64,000 nucleotides of DNA from Pseudo-nitzschia pungens (GCA_037355855.1 CM074767.1:1798001-1862000); one strand, 5' to 3'. Counted from the first letter of the stretch, positions 11,866 through 24,423 are shown. A program made the numbers and translations. The notes: generated from the sequence alone by a model not told the origin.

Positions 11866-13302
11866 ATGCCAATAGATACAACTGAAAGAACAGAAACAGG
11901 TGCCGCTTCCACAGATACAGGAGTCCGGACGGCAACCGACGCGATCCAAAGAAAGAAGAAGAAGATTCTGTACTGCTTGGATTTCGATGGCGTCTTGTGC
12001 GACAGTGCCAAGGAAACTTTCCAGAGCGGGTGGAAGGCATGCAAGCTGCTCTGGAACGCCAAGGAGTCTTCGTCACAAGAGGAATCGTCGTCGTCGTCGT
12101 CGTGCTCCCAGCAATGGATCGATGACCTGGATAGGGACCCCGAGCGTCTGGAAGAACTCCTGGACGATTTCCGGTACGTTCGACCCATATTGTACGTCGG
12201 GTGGGAATCGATTCTTCTGATCCGATGGTTGGCCAGCAGCTGCGAACAAGACGCATCGGTGCTGAACTCTTACTCTCGCAACAACCACTCGTCGGACGCC
12301 GACGGTTCGCACAGCAAAGCGCAGCGTCAACGAGTCGCTCGGCGCGAAATCGTGTTTCGGGGGTTTCACGCCGGTCTGAGAGACAGTGCTCTGAACGCGT
12401 GGGGATCGTCGATCGACGACTACAAAACCGCGTTCTCGGACGCACGGAATGCGTGGATTGCACAAGGGGAAAAAAACGACGACGCCGGTGCAGCCATCAC
12501 CAATACCGGTGCCGATACCTCCTGGATTGGTGCTCACGGGTTTTACGATGGTGCCTGCCAGGCGGTCCGTGACTACCTAAAGGCACACGGAAACGAAAAC
12601 CTTTACGTCATCACGACCAAGGGCAAGGACTTTGCTCTCCGGTTGCTGGAACGGCAAGACCTTTTCTCGTCTTCTCCGGGACAACAACAACAACAACAAC
12701 AATCGCCTTCTGCAGCATCCGACGGGGCATCCCGATGGGTGCTGGAATCGCATGTCTACGGATTGGGATCCGGTCCGAAGGCGAGCGTCCTGGAAGCCAT
12801 TCTTGACGACCGCCGAAAACGCGACAGCGGCAACGGCGAGTGGGACTTCGTTGCGGTTATGGTCGAGGACAACCTCGCGACACTGGACAAGATCTCCCGG
12901 TCGCCGGTGGGACCTTTTGTTCTGAGGGTGGTGGCCTCGTGGGGGTACAATACGATCGAGCAAGTGGCGTCCGTGGTCGGTAGCAGCAGCGACCACAGCA
13001 ACGAGTGTATCGTCTTGCCGCCGGTGAGGAAGCCTTGCGGGACCGGCACCGGCAACACTACGGCGTGCCCCACCATAGATGCTGCCGCAGATGCCCTGCA
13101 GTGCGCCCGGCGGTGCAAGGCGAAAGATCCCACCGGGTGCTCCCTGGCCTCCGTGCTCCTCAGCCCCCGGCACGCAGGGCGGTTGCTGCGGGGGAGCTGC
13201 GGGGCCGATGCCGAAACCGAAAATGACGAGGATGGCTTTGACTTTTCCTCCGTGTCGAATCTCGCCGAGGTCTATTTCCAAAAGAGCGGAGTAGTAACAT
13301 AG
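11866..13302 (+). CDS. HAD-superfamily hydrolase
   Basis: The single-exon ORF encodes 478 residues. HAD motif I is ILYCLDFDGVLCDS (about residues 34-47), with both catalytic aspartates. Motif II is the Thr in LYVITTKGKDFAL. Motif III is the Lys in GLGSGPKASVLEAIL, and motif IV is the acidic VAVMVEDNLATLDKI. The Mg-dependent phosphatase-type core is therefore complete. A helical cap with a Trp-rich segment (QSGWKACKLLWN) sits between motifs I and II. Interruptions rich in Ser and Gln (a QQQQQQQ tract before motif III) are typical of diatom proteins. The C-terminal 120 residues are Cys-containing and unassigned. No targeting signal is evident, so it is probably cytosolic. The substrate is unknown; phosphoglycolate-phosphatase-like or nucleotidase activity is possible but not shown. 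Confidence 0.75.
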   Translation: MPIDTTERTETGAASTDTGVRTATDAIQRKKKKILYCLDFDGVLCDSAKETFQSGWKACKLLWNAKESSSQEESSSSSSCSQQWIDDLDRDPERLEELLDDFRYVRPILYVGWESILLIRWLASSCEQDASVLNSYSRNNHSSDADGSHSKAQRQRVARREIVFRGFHAGLRDSALNAWGSSIDDYKTAFSDARNAWIAQGEKNDDAGAAITNTGADTSWIGAHGFYDGACQAVRDYLKAHGNENLYVITTKGKDFALRLLERQDLFSSSPGQQQQQQQSPSAASDGASRWVLESHVYGLGSGPKASVLEAILDDRRKRDSGNGEWDFVAVMVEDNLATLDKISRSPVGPFVLRVVASWGYNTIEQVASVVGSSSDHSNECIVLPPVRKPCGTGTGNTTACPTIDAAADALQCARRCKAKDPTGCSLASVLLSPRHAGRLLRGSCGADAETENDEDGFDFSSVSNLAEVYFQKSGVVT

Positions 13303-14322
13303 CGTACCGAGCCATTCCTGCCCCACTTTGGATATCGACTGAAAACAGTCTAGTAGTAGTAGTAGTAGTATAGTAGAACCATGTGCAACGCTTGTACTAG
13401 TAGTACTAGTTCGTCAACACTACGACTACTACTATCATTATTTTTTGTACCTATCGCCATCAGTGAGAGCAGTGCCGCACGCGCAATTCCTCAGTCATCC
13501 AATTAAGGTTTACTGCTAGGCAAGGTGTTGATACTATTGCCAGACTAACTGTATTGATTGAATAGAACGATCTCGATTAGAACTGTTTGCCCGGTGTTGA
13601 GAAGATAAAACAAAACAATTCGAAATATTCTCAAAACATTCCGGTAGTACGTGCTAAGTTACCGTAAGATTACGTAGAGCCTTACCGTACATGTTTCGTG
13701 TAATCGCGAAAATTGCGATTTACGGGCACGGCAAGACGTAACCATATGGTACTATCGTACGCTTCGTAATACCTGTATGCCTTTCCTTCACGTCACATAC
13801 CGGTACGTGATTGAAAAGGTATCTAGTGCGTAACCTTAGCAGTAAGGTTTAGTACACGTACCGTAAGGTAACTTACTTCTATTAGAAGTGTACTGAAGTT
13901 TTTTACTAGTACCGGTAATAATAATTCATGCCGCGATACGTACACTAATTTACAAGTAAGTTAAGTTAAGGTTACAGGTTGCGTAGGCTGGCCCATTGAC
14001 CATCACGAAATAATCTGCCCGCCACCTGGAACCAAAAGTTTTCCAGACGTGGATAATGAAAAAAATATTGCCAAACAAAACGAAGCAAGTCGTCAGATGA
14101 TGTCCGTCAAAACACATCATTCATCGTCACTTCACTCGCCTTGTCGCCCATTCAAAATTGCCTTCACGGTACGACAAACGTACGTAACACCCATCAGAAG
14201 CTGCCTTTGTCAACTGAGTCGTTGAATTCTTGAATTCTTGAAACTACGCTTCTCATCACATACCTCTCTGCCTCTGCTGTCATCGTTTCGACTCCCTTCT
14301 CCTCAATTACCCGATACCCAAG
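13303..14322. other. Intergenic region, AT-rich
   Basis: No gene is seen. It has a TAG microsatellite near 13350-13372, several TACCGGTA/TAACCTTA words (about 13830-13990), and the presumed promoter and 5' UTR of the EF-Ts gene just upstream of 14323. Confidence 0.5.
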
Positions 14323-16162
14323 ATGAAGATCGTCAGCTCCCTTGCCTTCGCCGCCTTCTTGGCTACCTCTGAGGCCTTCGGTCCCGCCCAGCCTTTGAAA
14401 GGGGCCGTATCGAACGGAGCCGCCAATGGTATGAGCATGAGATACGGTATCGCTGACCAGGTCCGACGAAGCAGAGTCTGCGAGATCATCGACGCTAATC
14501 CTACCAAAGAAGTAGTCGAACAGGAGTTGCTGAGTGACGCCACCTCCGAGCTTGTCAAGAACGCCAACTGGAAGCTTCGAAAGGCCTTGACCCGCAAGAT
14601 CCGAAAGCAAGCTGCACGATACGAGATCGAGGTCGACCCTTCCTTCGGAAAAGCGTAAGTAAACCAAACATCACGATTGAGTCACTATTGACTTTGATAC
14701 AGATTTTGCGCCAAGGTTGTTAGATCGGTCTTTTCCAGTTGAGGATGACGAGACAATTTTCGGGATATTCTTTAGAAATCAATTGCACGTGAAGTAAAGG
14801 AATCGAAGGAGCTCGAAACCTTTTGTCATTTATTTTGATACCGGGGCGTTTGTAGTTGCCAATGGCTGCTACACACGTAGGATGTCGCCGAGATATCAAT
14901 CTCCCAGCCAGATATTTTCTCCGAAACAAAATGAACCCCATACTTTTGATCAATGTTCTTTTAATATGTCGACCTAACAGCAACATGTTCGCGGCGTTAT
15001 TCGTTATTTTCAACGTAACAGAGATACCCAAGAGGAACGCGAAGCCAAGGAAGCCGTTGCTGGAGCCGCCAACAAGGCCGCCAAGGAAGCTGCTTTCAAG
15101 GCCGCCGCCGAAGAATTCGCTGCTAACCAGGCTGCGCGCAAGGAGCGCCGCGACGCTCACAAGGCCAGAGCTGTCGCAGCCCTCGCCGCACGCAAAGCCG
15201 GAGGTGCCGCTCCTGCCGAGGCAGCTGCCCCTGAACCAGCTCCCGAGGCCCCTGCTGCTGAGGCCCCTGCCCCTGCTCCCGCCGGAGGAGCTATTACACC
15301 CAAGACCATCAAGGCCCTTCGTGACCTCACGGGTGCCGGTATGATGGACTGCAAGAAGGCCTTGACCGAATCTGGAGGTGACCAAGAAGCTGCCGCCGAA
15401 TTCTTGCGCAAGAAGGGATTGGCCCAGGCCGACAAGAAGGCTACCCGCGTTGCTGCTGAGGGTAAGATTGCCGTCAGCACCGGAAGTGATGGCAAGGCCG
15501 TTATGGTCGAAGTCAACTGCGAGACTGATTTCGTCGGAAAGGACTCCACATTCTTGGCATACTGCGAGCGCGTTGCAGGAGCCGCCGCTGCCATGGGATC
15601 TGGCAGTGTTGAAGACTTGATGGGACAAGAGGTTGATGGAGAGAGCCTTGAGGCCACCCGACAGGCTCTTGTTTCCAAGATCGGAGAAAACATCCAAGTC
15701 CGACGAATGGAAGCACGTGGTGATGGATCCACCACTGTCGGTGGATACGTCCACATGGGAACCATTGGTGTCCTCGTCGAACTCGAGGGAGGATCTACTG
15801 AGTTGTGCACGGACGTTGCCATGCACGTTGCTGCCATGAACCCACCTTTCGCAACCGCTGACGATGTGCCACAGGATGTCCTCGATAACGAGAAGCGAAT
15901 TCTCACGGAACAAGCCCTTGACAGTGGAAAGCCTGCCGAGATTGTCGAGAAAATGGTCGAGGGACGAATTCGAAAATACCTCGAGGAGAAATGCCTTGTT
16001 TCTCAAACCTACGTCAAGGACGGTGACCTGACTGTCCAACAGCTCCTTGACAAGAACGGTGCCAAGATGGTCGGCTTTTCCCGATTGGTTGTCGGAGAAG
16101 GTATTGAAAAGAAGGTCGATGATTTTGCGGCTGAAGTTGCGGCTATGGCTGGAGGCAAATAA
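14323..16162 (+). CDS. tsf: Plastid translation elongation factor Ts, two exons
   Basis: Join 14323-14654 and 15022-16162 (1473 nt, 490 aa). The intron of 367 bp is GT-AG, phase 2. The start gives a signal peptide ending in SEAFGP, the diatom ASAFAP-type plastid entry motif, so the protein is predicted to cross the four plastid membranes. After an Ala/Lys/Glu-rich coiled region and an Ala-Pro linker, the EF-Ts domain begins with a UBA-like helix set (ITPKTIKALRDLTGAGMMDCKKAL, here in two parts: residues around TPKTIKALRDLTG and GMMDCKKALTES). The nucleotide-exchange motif TDFVGKDSTFLAYC and the dimerisation core follow, ending EVAAMAGGK. EF-Ts regenerates EF-Tu-GTP during plastid translation. 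Codon use is strongly biased (GCC, AAG, GGA), as expected of a highly expressed gene. A mitochondrial location is less likely given the leader. Confidence 0.9.
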
Positions 16163-16397
16163 ATGGTCGAAAATGAGCGTGGGAGAATGAAGCATTATTA
16201 CTAGATAGCTACTGAAAAAGCAATCACGAAAAATAGTATTTGTATAAACTAAAAACGAATTGATTACCAAGCATTTTGTTTCACTGATCTTTCGTTGATT
16301 TTAAATATATCAAAAGTTGGGCTCTCCTTTCAACGAAGCGATGGTCACATGAATATGTTTTCATCTCAAAGCAACTGCACTCTCACTGCTCCAACCG

Positions 16398-18562
16398 TTA
16401 CTTCTTCGTTAGTCTTCCAGAAGTTGCTTGACTCGACCCTAAATTAGCCGAAAATTTCACATACTTCCAAGCCAAGAAACCCCAATGATCAGGATTATCT
16501 ATCTCATCCGGCATCTTCACTTTCATGATGGCACCATTCTTTTCTCCCAAGCGTTCCAATGCATCACAATAGGTGCTAACCAAAAGAGTTTCTTCGTTGC
16601 TGATATTTGGGTTTATGAGAGGTAATTTTGTGAAACTATTGAAGGTGGCGGATTCGGGCTCAAAAGAATTACGGAGCCAAGACAGCTTTCTGTCGAGCCT
16701 TACTTTTACTGGACCGAACTCTTCAATGAAAACCATTTGGTTCCAGAGCAAGGAAAGAGAGCTCAGAATAGTGATCCAATCCTGCGGCGAGAGATTATTC
16801 CAAGTAGTCTTCGTGGGAATATTCCACATTGTGGAAGGCCAATACACCGCTTCTTGCCAATTGGCACATGCACGATACCCCTTGTAGGCAGAGTCACTCT
16901 TGCCAGAAGTATAAGAAACGGCCGACATCTCGAAAACTAAACCGCAACCATAAGGATTGTAACTTCGGTTGCAATGCCCACAGTGACGCTGTTCTTTTTT
17001 ATTTGCTGGCTTCAGGTTCGCTCCCACTTCCATGCAGAACGAACGGAAACACCAACCGTCAATTTTTTGGCATAACATTGAAAGCTGCTGGCCCAACAAT
17101 TTTTGCATTCTCATAATCGCCTTCTGAGATTCCTTCGACCACCCGAGCTCGAAAGCCAAACCATGGTATTCCTCCAGTTCCAAAAATAGGCGTTCGAACA
17201 CATTGGGGTTGACGTCCTCTTCCAACGATTCAAACGCTTTGCATTCACATTCGTCAAAAGCCTCCCAAAAGGCATTATAGATGTTATGGTCCTTGTCCGT
17301 CCGACCGCTTGGCTCCAACAGCTTGAATATCTCTCTGATTGAGGCACTGATGGTTTTCTCCTTGGTGCGTTTCTTTGCGATGCGGTTCAATTCGGTATTG
17401 ATTTGGTTTCCAAAGATAGCTCGGTGCGCTGTTTCGTTGCCCATCACCCTCGATAGGGATGAAAGAAACGCCTGGAAGTTAGTTCCGGCAAGCCGATCCT
17501 CGAGTTCTTTGGGGTCTCCCAGGACTTGCGACACGACCTCGATTCGTTCCTCCATCAGAAAAACGGACCACTTTCGACCGTATTCATCGTGTCCAATCTT
17601 GTTGACGAGATCGCGATATCGAGAATCCTCGAGTTCACCAAGATCGATTTTTCCGGCTTTTCGATACGTGAAAGCATTTTTTGCTGACAAGGGGATGAAA
17701 ATGGTGTTGCTTTCTGTGATGGTATCAGAGGTATGAGAGGCGATCGAATCGTGCTTGAATTGAAAGTCAACGGCCCCGAAAATTTCGACCGTCTTGGAAT
17801 GGGTCTCTCGAATGAGTTGAATCGTGTCTTCTTCGTAGAAATCGTCCATCTTGTTTCCCAAAACAATTGTAGGAATGTCCTTGAAGTTGATATTGTTCTG
17901 CTTGACGAAGTGAAGGAGTTGGACTTGTTCTTCGGTGTTGACCCCCTGGATTGCATCCATGACCACCACGACACAATCAAAGGTATCCCATTTCGATTCC
18001 ACGTAATCCTTATACTTTTTGCTGGTCTCGGCTTCGTTGATGCCGGGAATATCGATCAGAATCAGTTGCGTATCTCGAGGCATGTCACATATATGGTACT
18101 CGGCCTTTATGTCAAAAATCTTTTCGTTCACAACGTTCTTGGATCGCAATTCCTTGTTGTCCTGGGAGATCTCGTCGTGTGTTTCGTCCGCTTCCTTGAT
18201 ATCAGGGTTCCATACCTGTTGCTTGCTAGTTTCTGGAAGCTGCTCATCTTTCGCTACCTCCAGAGGCTGGGCGACACGAAAGAGATTGATGCCCGCAGTC
18301 GTCCGTTTGACCGAAACCTCGCTGAATTGATTGCCCAACAAAGCATTGAGTACTGTAGATTTTCCAACGCTGTGAAGGGAAACAAGTAATGGGGGCAATA
18401 AAAAGAACCTTTAGACATTTCCGCACCTGCCACGCCTCAGATTTCCAATCTCTATCAAGATTGATTTCTTCCGTGTTCAATTCGTCGATTTGCTCCGCAG
18501 TTCAGTACGCACCTTACGTATCCAATGATGGCAACCCGGATCTCATATTTGTGTGATTCCAT
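16398..18562 (-). CDS. Large P-loop GTPase of dynamin/septin-like type, two exons
   Basis: Join on the minus strand 18562-18513 and 18369-16398 (2022 nt, 673 aa; 143-bp GT-AG intron, phase 2). The short first exon supplies MESHKYEIRVAIIGYV, and splicing completes the G1 motif GYVSVGKST. This supports the exon, since exon 2 alone lacks the start of the P-loop. Switch I Thr lies in VKRTTAGINLF, G3 is LIDIPGINEAE (about 123) and G4 is GNKMDD (about 189). The 420-residue C-terminal part is helical and holds a Cys/His cluster (HCGHCNRSYNPYGCGL) that may bind zinc. Such GTPases act in membrane remodelling or ribosome-related steps; which applies here cannot be read from the sequence. There is no targeting peptide. 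The intron junction inside the P-loop is well supported by reading frame and motif. Confidence 0.8.
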
Positions 18563-20051
18563 GGTGTTGAGCATTGTAGCTGGGCCCATGACTGGTGGAA
18601 AGTTTGCTCCTGGAAGAAATACTCTTATGCTTTGGAGCGATGATCAAAATGAAATTATGGACTAGGAAGAGAGGAAAGCTCAGCACTTCGGATCGCCAGC
18701 GAATTGCTGGTAGAAGACTGCACGCACACAGCAAGGGCCCAGAAGCAGTATTGAATGGTGGTTTTGATTGGCTATTCAACAGAACAATGAATGCGGTTCT
18801 TTCGCTTGCCCGATCTTCGGTACACGTTGGACGTAGAGAGAGAGAGAGAGAGCAAGGCGCAGCTTCAAGCTGGTTCAAGATCGACTATGAGAAAGCTACC
18901 ACTTGGGAGGAGTAAGATTACCCGGACCTGCGTATCGAATTGGAAAAGTCATTGCGTAAATTGGTGTGTACCGTACTGCGAACAAGAGATTTGTGAAATT
19001 TTTGACGGGGCATTTTCAACCAATCGAAAAATCATGACTTTGCACCCAGGTTTTCAGGTAAGTTAACGTGTCCCGTGTGAATTATTTGCAACCGTGCCGT
19101 ATGTGAATAGTCTAAATTACGGTATATTTGCAACCGTGCCGTGCGTTTATGAATGGTCCCGTGTGAATTATAATTGCAACCACATATGAATAGTCTGTGG
19201 CGCTTCGGTGCATCGCAGAGTGTGCACCTGGTGTGCACGGGATTAAGAAGACACGATCGATGGAGCCTCCTCTTGCCCCTAAGTCCCTCCGATCCGACAT
19301 CCCATTACTGTTGCGCAAGCCCAAGACACCCGTATCCGAAAACAATGGATACCACCAGCTTTTCTATTCCTCTACGGATCATCGTTTGCCGTCAAGGATC
19401 ATGTCTGTCTTTCAACCCATCCAACGCCACGCGACTTTCGTCAATCCCAAGAATAGTGTACGGGACACTAAAACCTAGTGTAGAACATTTGTTTGCAAAG
19501 GAAGCGTGGTGCAAACGAGTACCAATGCATTGGTCCTGCCCCCCAGCTTCGGATCTAACACGGTTATTACGAAGTAAGGTTACGGTGTCTTCAATGATGG
19601 ACGGTATCTTTGGTCCTGATTGATGATTCATCGTACCGTACGTACTCGTAAGGTAAACCTTACGTAATATTAATCTCATTCTTTCTGATTGTCGCGTTTT
19701 CGTGTACCGGTACGAAGTAAGGTTACGAAGTAAGGTTAAGGCTGCTACCGTACCGTACCGTACGTAAATTTTTTTTAAAAATCCGCGCTCACCTTTAACT
19801 TTAATTTTGAGATGCTTCTCGATTGACTCTTCGTTCAAAAATCAATCAAGCGACACGATAACCTTACCGTGAGGTCACTGCAAACTGTCCACTGGATACG
19901 TACTTGTGTTTGCAGTAATTACAAGTACTTCTTTCATTTTGTGTTGGTCACGTATTACCATAACGGTGCCTCCGCCACGAACGGGATCGAGATCGAGATC
20001 GAGATCGAGATTTAGATCAATCTACTAGGATCCCCGCAAGGCAATCCAATC
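18563..20051. other. Intergenic region with small direct repeats
   Basis: No supported gene. A 45-50 bp sequence containing GCAACCGTGCCGT is repeated two to three times at 19065-19190. A GATCGA tandem sits at about 19986-20012, just before the DUF4116 gene. TAAGGTTA and TACCGGTA words cluster at 19640-19770. Confidence 0.5.
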
Positions 20052-20956
20052 ATGCCCGCGGAGGTTACCGTCTTGATGGCTTTCTTGTTCCATTCTCTCA
20101 CGATGGACAACGACGCCGAGACGGGAATGATCGCGGCGATATCGGAGGATGCCGAAATGATGCTGCGAGGCGCAACAGCCGAAATGAAGAACAACGAACG
20201 GATTGTGATGATGGCGGTCGAGCGCATCGGCGAAGCCCTGAGATTTGCGTCCCGTGAAATGAAGAGCAATGAGCGGGTGGTCATTGCTGCGGTATCACGA
20301 GATGGATTGGCCCTGTGCCATGCGTCGGAAAACTTGAAGAACAACGAGCGGGTAGTCCTCGCTGCCGTCCGACAGAATGGCCTCTCCCTGCAATTTGCAT
20401 CCGACGAACTGAAGCAGAACCAGGAGATGCTTGTCGCCGCGGCGACACAGACCGCCCGTGCCATGGACTTTGCTCCAGACGACGAGGAGGTTGTGGTGGC
20501 CGCTGTGACGCAGTGTCCCCTTGCCCTGCGATACGCATCCGAACCGATGAGGGACAGCGAAACGGTCGTGCTCGCTGTCGTGAGGCTTGCCGGCCGTGTC
20601 TTGAAGCACGGATCCGACCGGCTGAGCGCGTCGTGGTTGCTGCGGTGACGCAGGACGGAAGCGCCCTCCTACACGCGTCCACCGAAATTCGTTCCAACGA
20701 GCGGGCGGTGCTTGCCGCGGTTGCGCAGAACGGCAATGCCCTCCAGTACGCGTCGGACGAACTGAAGGACAACCCCAAGGTGGTGGTCGCTGCCGTGCGA
20801 AACAACCCCCGTGCCATAGAACACGCCTCCATCGCTGCGGTGACCCGGAATCCATTGGCGTTCCGCGCCGTGCACAACGAGATGAAGGACAACGAGCGGG
20901 TGGCGATTGCTGCCGTCGCGCGGGAAGGTCGCGGCCTTTGTGAAAGCACGAAGTAG
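20052..20956 (+). pseudogene. DUF4116 tandem-repeat protein, frame broken near 20620
   Basis: The sequence encodes tandem helical repeats of about 24-25 residues with the DUF4116 pattern: E-L/M-K-x-N-E-R-V-V-x-A-A-V-x-x-x-G-x-A-L-x-x-A-S. At least seven are visible, such as NNERVVLAAVRQNGLSL and SNERAVLAAVAQNGNAL. The first frame (20052-20648) runs out at DRLSASW, and the next repeat resumes in another frame as AERVVVAAVTQDGSALL and continues to 20956. The break lies at about 20608-20632 and needs one added base. The repeat near 20820-20835 (IEHASIAAVTRN) lacks most of its linker, so it is also shortened in frame. DUF4116 proteins are expanded families of unknown function in stramenopiles and amoebae. 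This copy is degenerate, or the assembly has an indel. Confidence 0.65.
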
Positions 20957-21857
20957 TGGTGTTGGTTGCGACGGAAATGCGAAGCATTTTAAGCCACACT
21001 TGTGGCGTCCCAGTCTGGCGGGGATATTCTGTTGTTGGCTCCGTTACTCATAGAGTTTCCTACTACTACAACACTCTTGACCGCTGTCCCTCGGTCCTAC
21101 GTACATATGTACTCCATTCTACATGGACCGGGGACGAAGGAATTCCGAAGCACGGACAATCATGGTGTTAAAAAGAGAGGGGAAAATCCTGTGCAGCATT
21201 CATGTAATAAATTGTTTCTTTTAGTTTCAGTCATGCTAGTTGTGACGATCTTGATCCTCAGAATAGTACCAACCTTCGTACGAACTCCTATCGTTTCCCT
21301 GTGATTGGTGAAAATTCAGAATTCAGTCGTGAAGTCCAAAGTGATAAACTTTAGTCTTGGTCGTGCAAGTACTTGCTGGCAGCCGTCATACAGTAACCTT
21401 AAGGTTTTACTTTTTACTTCATACGGTAGTTCCACACACAACTCGCGTACGTACCTAAAGTATCTACGTGCTTGACCTTACTTACGATGAACATAAAAAT
21501 AGGTCTCTTCATCGTAATAGTACGTAAAGTGCATACGTAGACGTATTACAAAGTACAAGATACAACTTCGTACAGCTATGACGTTCGTTTGTGTCACGGT
21601 GAATTGCTGCCGGCTGCCAATGCCTGATGCCTACCGTATCGGCTGTTGATGGACGCAGAGTTGGAGTCGATCGATTTTAAGACAAACACAGCTGGTATGA
21701 AATCCTTTCGAGATCCATCGACTCGCTACAATACCATACAATACGGTACAAGGTACGAGCACCGAGAGTTCGAAGCTGCCTTTTGCGCTCTGTCTCACAC
21801 ACAACATCCCGAGCATCGTCACAGACAGTAACCTTACTTTTACGAGATACTCCAATC
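20957..21857. other. Intergenic region
   Basis: No gene is seen. It is AT-rich, with TAACCTTA/TACGTA words (about 21390-21560) and short unsupported frames. Confidence 0.45.
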
Positions 21858-22405
21858 ATGCGCGGCTTGGTTCTCGCGTTTGCGATGCTTGTGGCATCCA
21901 CAAAAACGACCCGGGCAGTGGAGTCCATCCGTCGGCATTTTGAGTAGCGGGAAAGCGGTCGATGGATCCCGTGGGATCTCCGGAAGTCGTCTCGACCCAC
22001 TCTTTCTGTCGTCGGAAAATCCCGAAGAGGGAGCAATCGACGGCAAAACAAAGCTCGCAACGGACCTCAGACGCCTCTTCGACATCGGCGAAATGGCCTA
22101 CACGGTGATGATTCGGGAAGAGCAAAAGGGGCCCGACGGGAAACTCACGCCGGAACAACTCATTGCCTGCCATCCAAAAGGACGGAATGTTCGGGGAGGA
22201 GTTCGAGGAGTACTGCACCAAGTACTGTGACGAAAGTGGCGAGAGCGTGCGGGTCCTGGACATTGGGAAGTTTGCGGACGACATGGAATCGAGCGAGCCA
22301 CTTCCGGAAGAAGACAACCTGACGATTCAGGGCAAGGGGAATTATTTGGTCCATGTATCGTTTACGGACGAAATATTCGCGACGATGCGAATCGTCGTTG
22401 ATTAA
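21858..22405 (+). pseudogene. Small secreted protein of unknown family, frame broken at two homopolymers
   Basis: The ATG at 21858 opens a signal peptide (MRGLVLAFAMLVASTKTTRA) that stops after 29 codons. Coding-like sequence continues one base later (SSGKAVDGSRGIS ... LRRLFDIGEMAYTVMIREEQ ... LTPEQLIACHPKG). It then shifts again into FGEEFEEYCTKYCDESGES ... NYLVHVSFTDEIFATMRIVVD and a stop at 22405. The breaks coincide with TTTT (21938-21941) and AAAA (22176-22179). Removing one base at each would give one continuous reading of about 180 codons. I recognise no domain; the end looks beta-rich and there is a C-x-x-x-C pair. It is either a young pseudogene or a gene with two homopolymer errors in this assembly. 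Confidence 0.5.
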
Positions 22406-24423
22406 CTTGTTGAGCCGAGCCGAGTCTAGTCAATTCGATTTGATGCGAATGAAATTGAACACTAATTGCAATTGAGTTGGGTCGGGTCGGGTCGGGTCGG
22501 GTCGGGTCGAACAGAGCTGCATCGTTTGGATAGTTCCAGGCTTCGGCGAGAGAGGCATCAACCCGTCGCATTCCGACCTGATTTGCCTAAGGAATAGTCT
22601 TGGTCACACGATGTGGCTTTGAAAAACGAATGAACGAGTGAGGCGCTCCGATGCGATATTTTCGGAGAGGACGAAATCAAAAAGTCGACGGAAAGCAATT
22701 CTACCACGACCGTTGCAAGTTTTGTTGATAATGCTATAACAATCCGATCGAAAACGAGCTGCTCGTCGCCGTCGCCGTCGCCGTCGCCGTCGTCGTAATT
22801 ACTTCTCGTTACTAGTCTTTCCTTGGACTGGTTACTGCGACACCGAGAATGATGCAAAGCGAGGAACGGACTTGCGGTCTGAACACCACAATAGTCCTAG
22901 TAGATTTTGTCTCTTTCGTGTTGTATCCAAGCGTTCCTTTTCTAGCAGACAATTCCAGTGCGTTCAGCATGATCTTTCCGATGCTTTTCCAATGATGTGC
23001 ACCAGACCTATTGCAAACGCATGTCACGCTTTCGCGTCTAGACAGTCACATCGGATGTCTTCGACTTCGACAGGACACCGAAGTTGACTAGTCTTTTTCA
23101 CTCTTGTATGCTGCTGATCTGTATGCCAGCGAAGAATGATACATGTTGTTAGTTGCCGTTCGCGTGAAAACTTGCTCAAAGAAAAAGAGTTGTGTCGACA
23201 GAGAGTGTTACAGCATCTTCTTGTCGGGGATGATACAACAAATAATACACGTACGTAGCATTGTCTTCGGGCTAGACGACTGATAAATGAATTGCGAGGA
23301 CGTCAGAGCATGGAATGTCCGAATATCATTCGTGCGAAGAAAAACACCACGTCGAGTTTTAGGAGAACACGTCGAGTTTGAAGAGTTCTACTACTTCCAT
23401 TTGGGGAATCAATGGTATCAAAGTTTGAACCAATTACTACTAGTAGATTAGAGGACCAATTGACACAGCAGAAGCAGTCTTGCACGGAGTACTGTACATT
23501 CACTATACAGGTCACACTGATATTCGAATCTGCCGCATCAAAGCTATATATTCTGCTGACAATATTATCATGGTTTCGTTTTTGGTGGTGAGGACGAGGA
23601 GGAGATCCTCATCCAAACAACAACCACCACCACCACCACACACAAAAAGTTCCTTCGAAGACCAGCAACATTGTTACTTTACACCATGGGTGCTACTATG
23701 CCACCTGAAGACATCAAGCAAAAATACTTAGATGATGGGTTAAGGCAAAGGCGAGTGCTGCACCAGTATCGATTGCGCTTTTTATGGTCTTTTTGCTTCC
23801 TTACTACAATACAAGAACAAAAGCTTTCTTGATTCTGTTGTGTTTAACAGAGCAAAATTGCAAAACGTTTTTGGTTACTCATGACTTACACACCTTTGGC
23901 GTGATTGATTGATGACAAAATGTCCAAAAATTGGATGTGGCAAAAACGAGAACATGCAGTCATCATACACGTGCTGCCGGTAACTTACGGGTAACTTGGA
24001 ACCTTACCCTGGTACGGCACTTTTGATCACTGAGAAAGAAGTGATGATGGTAATCTTAATCTTAATTACGGCAGAGAAGAACAGAATGATCAGTGATGCC
24101 GATGCTGACGGTAAGCCTTACACGTAACCGTTCAAGTAAGGACTCGTACTCGTACTTCTTTCCGTCTCAGTGAATTCGGTTGTATGATGGATTAAGGTTA
24201 CGAGTACTTCCACCTATCACCGATCACCGATTGCTATTCGCACCGGTAATTAACCTTACTTGTTTCCTCCTGCAATCGATTCCTCGCGTTGTGCAATAAG
24301 GTTTACTTGGTCTATCACACTTTCCAGCATCAACTACCTAGCGTGCAATACTTGCATTGGCGCTGTCACACTTCAAAAAACACTCGAGAAATAGAACGAC
24401 GAAACCAAGCCATTCCTTCAAAA
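22406..24423. other. Intergenic region with microsatellites
   Basis: This is two kilobases without a supported gene. A GGGTC tandem lies at about 22478-22508, a GTCGCC tandem at about 22768-22795 and a CCACCA tract at about 23625-23640. TAACCTTA-type words increase toward 24000-24260, upstream of the exonuclease gene. Confidence 0.5.

Noticed and set aside
14720..16270. 516-codon minus-strand open frame
   Set aside because: It is antisense to EF-Ts exon 2, and its product is Gly/Ser-rich shadow sequence.
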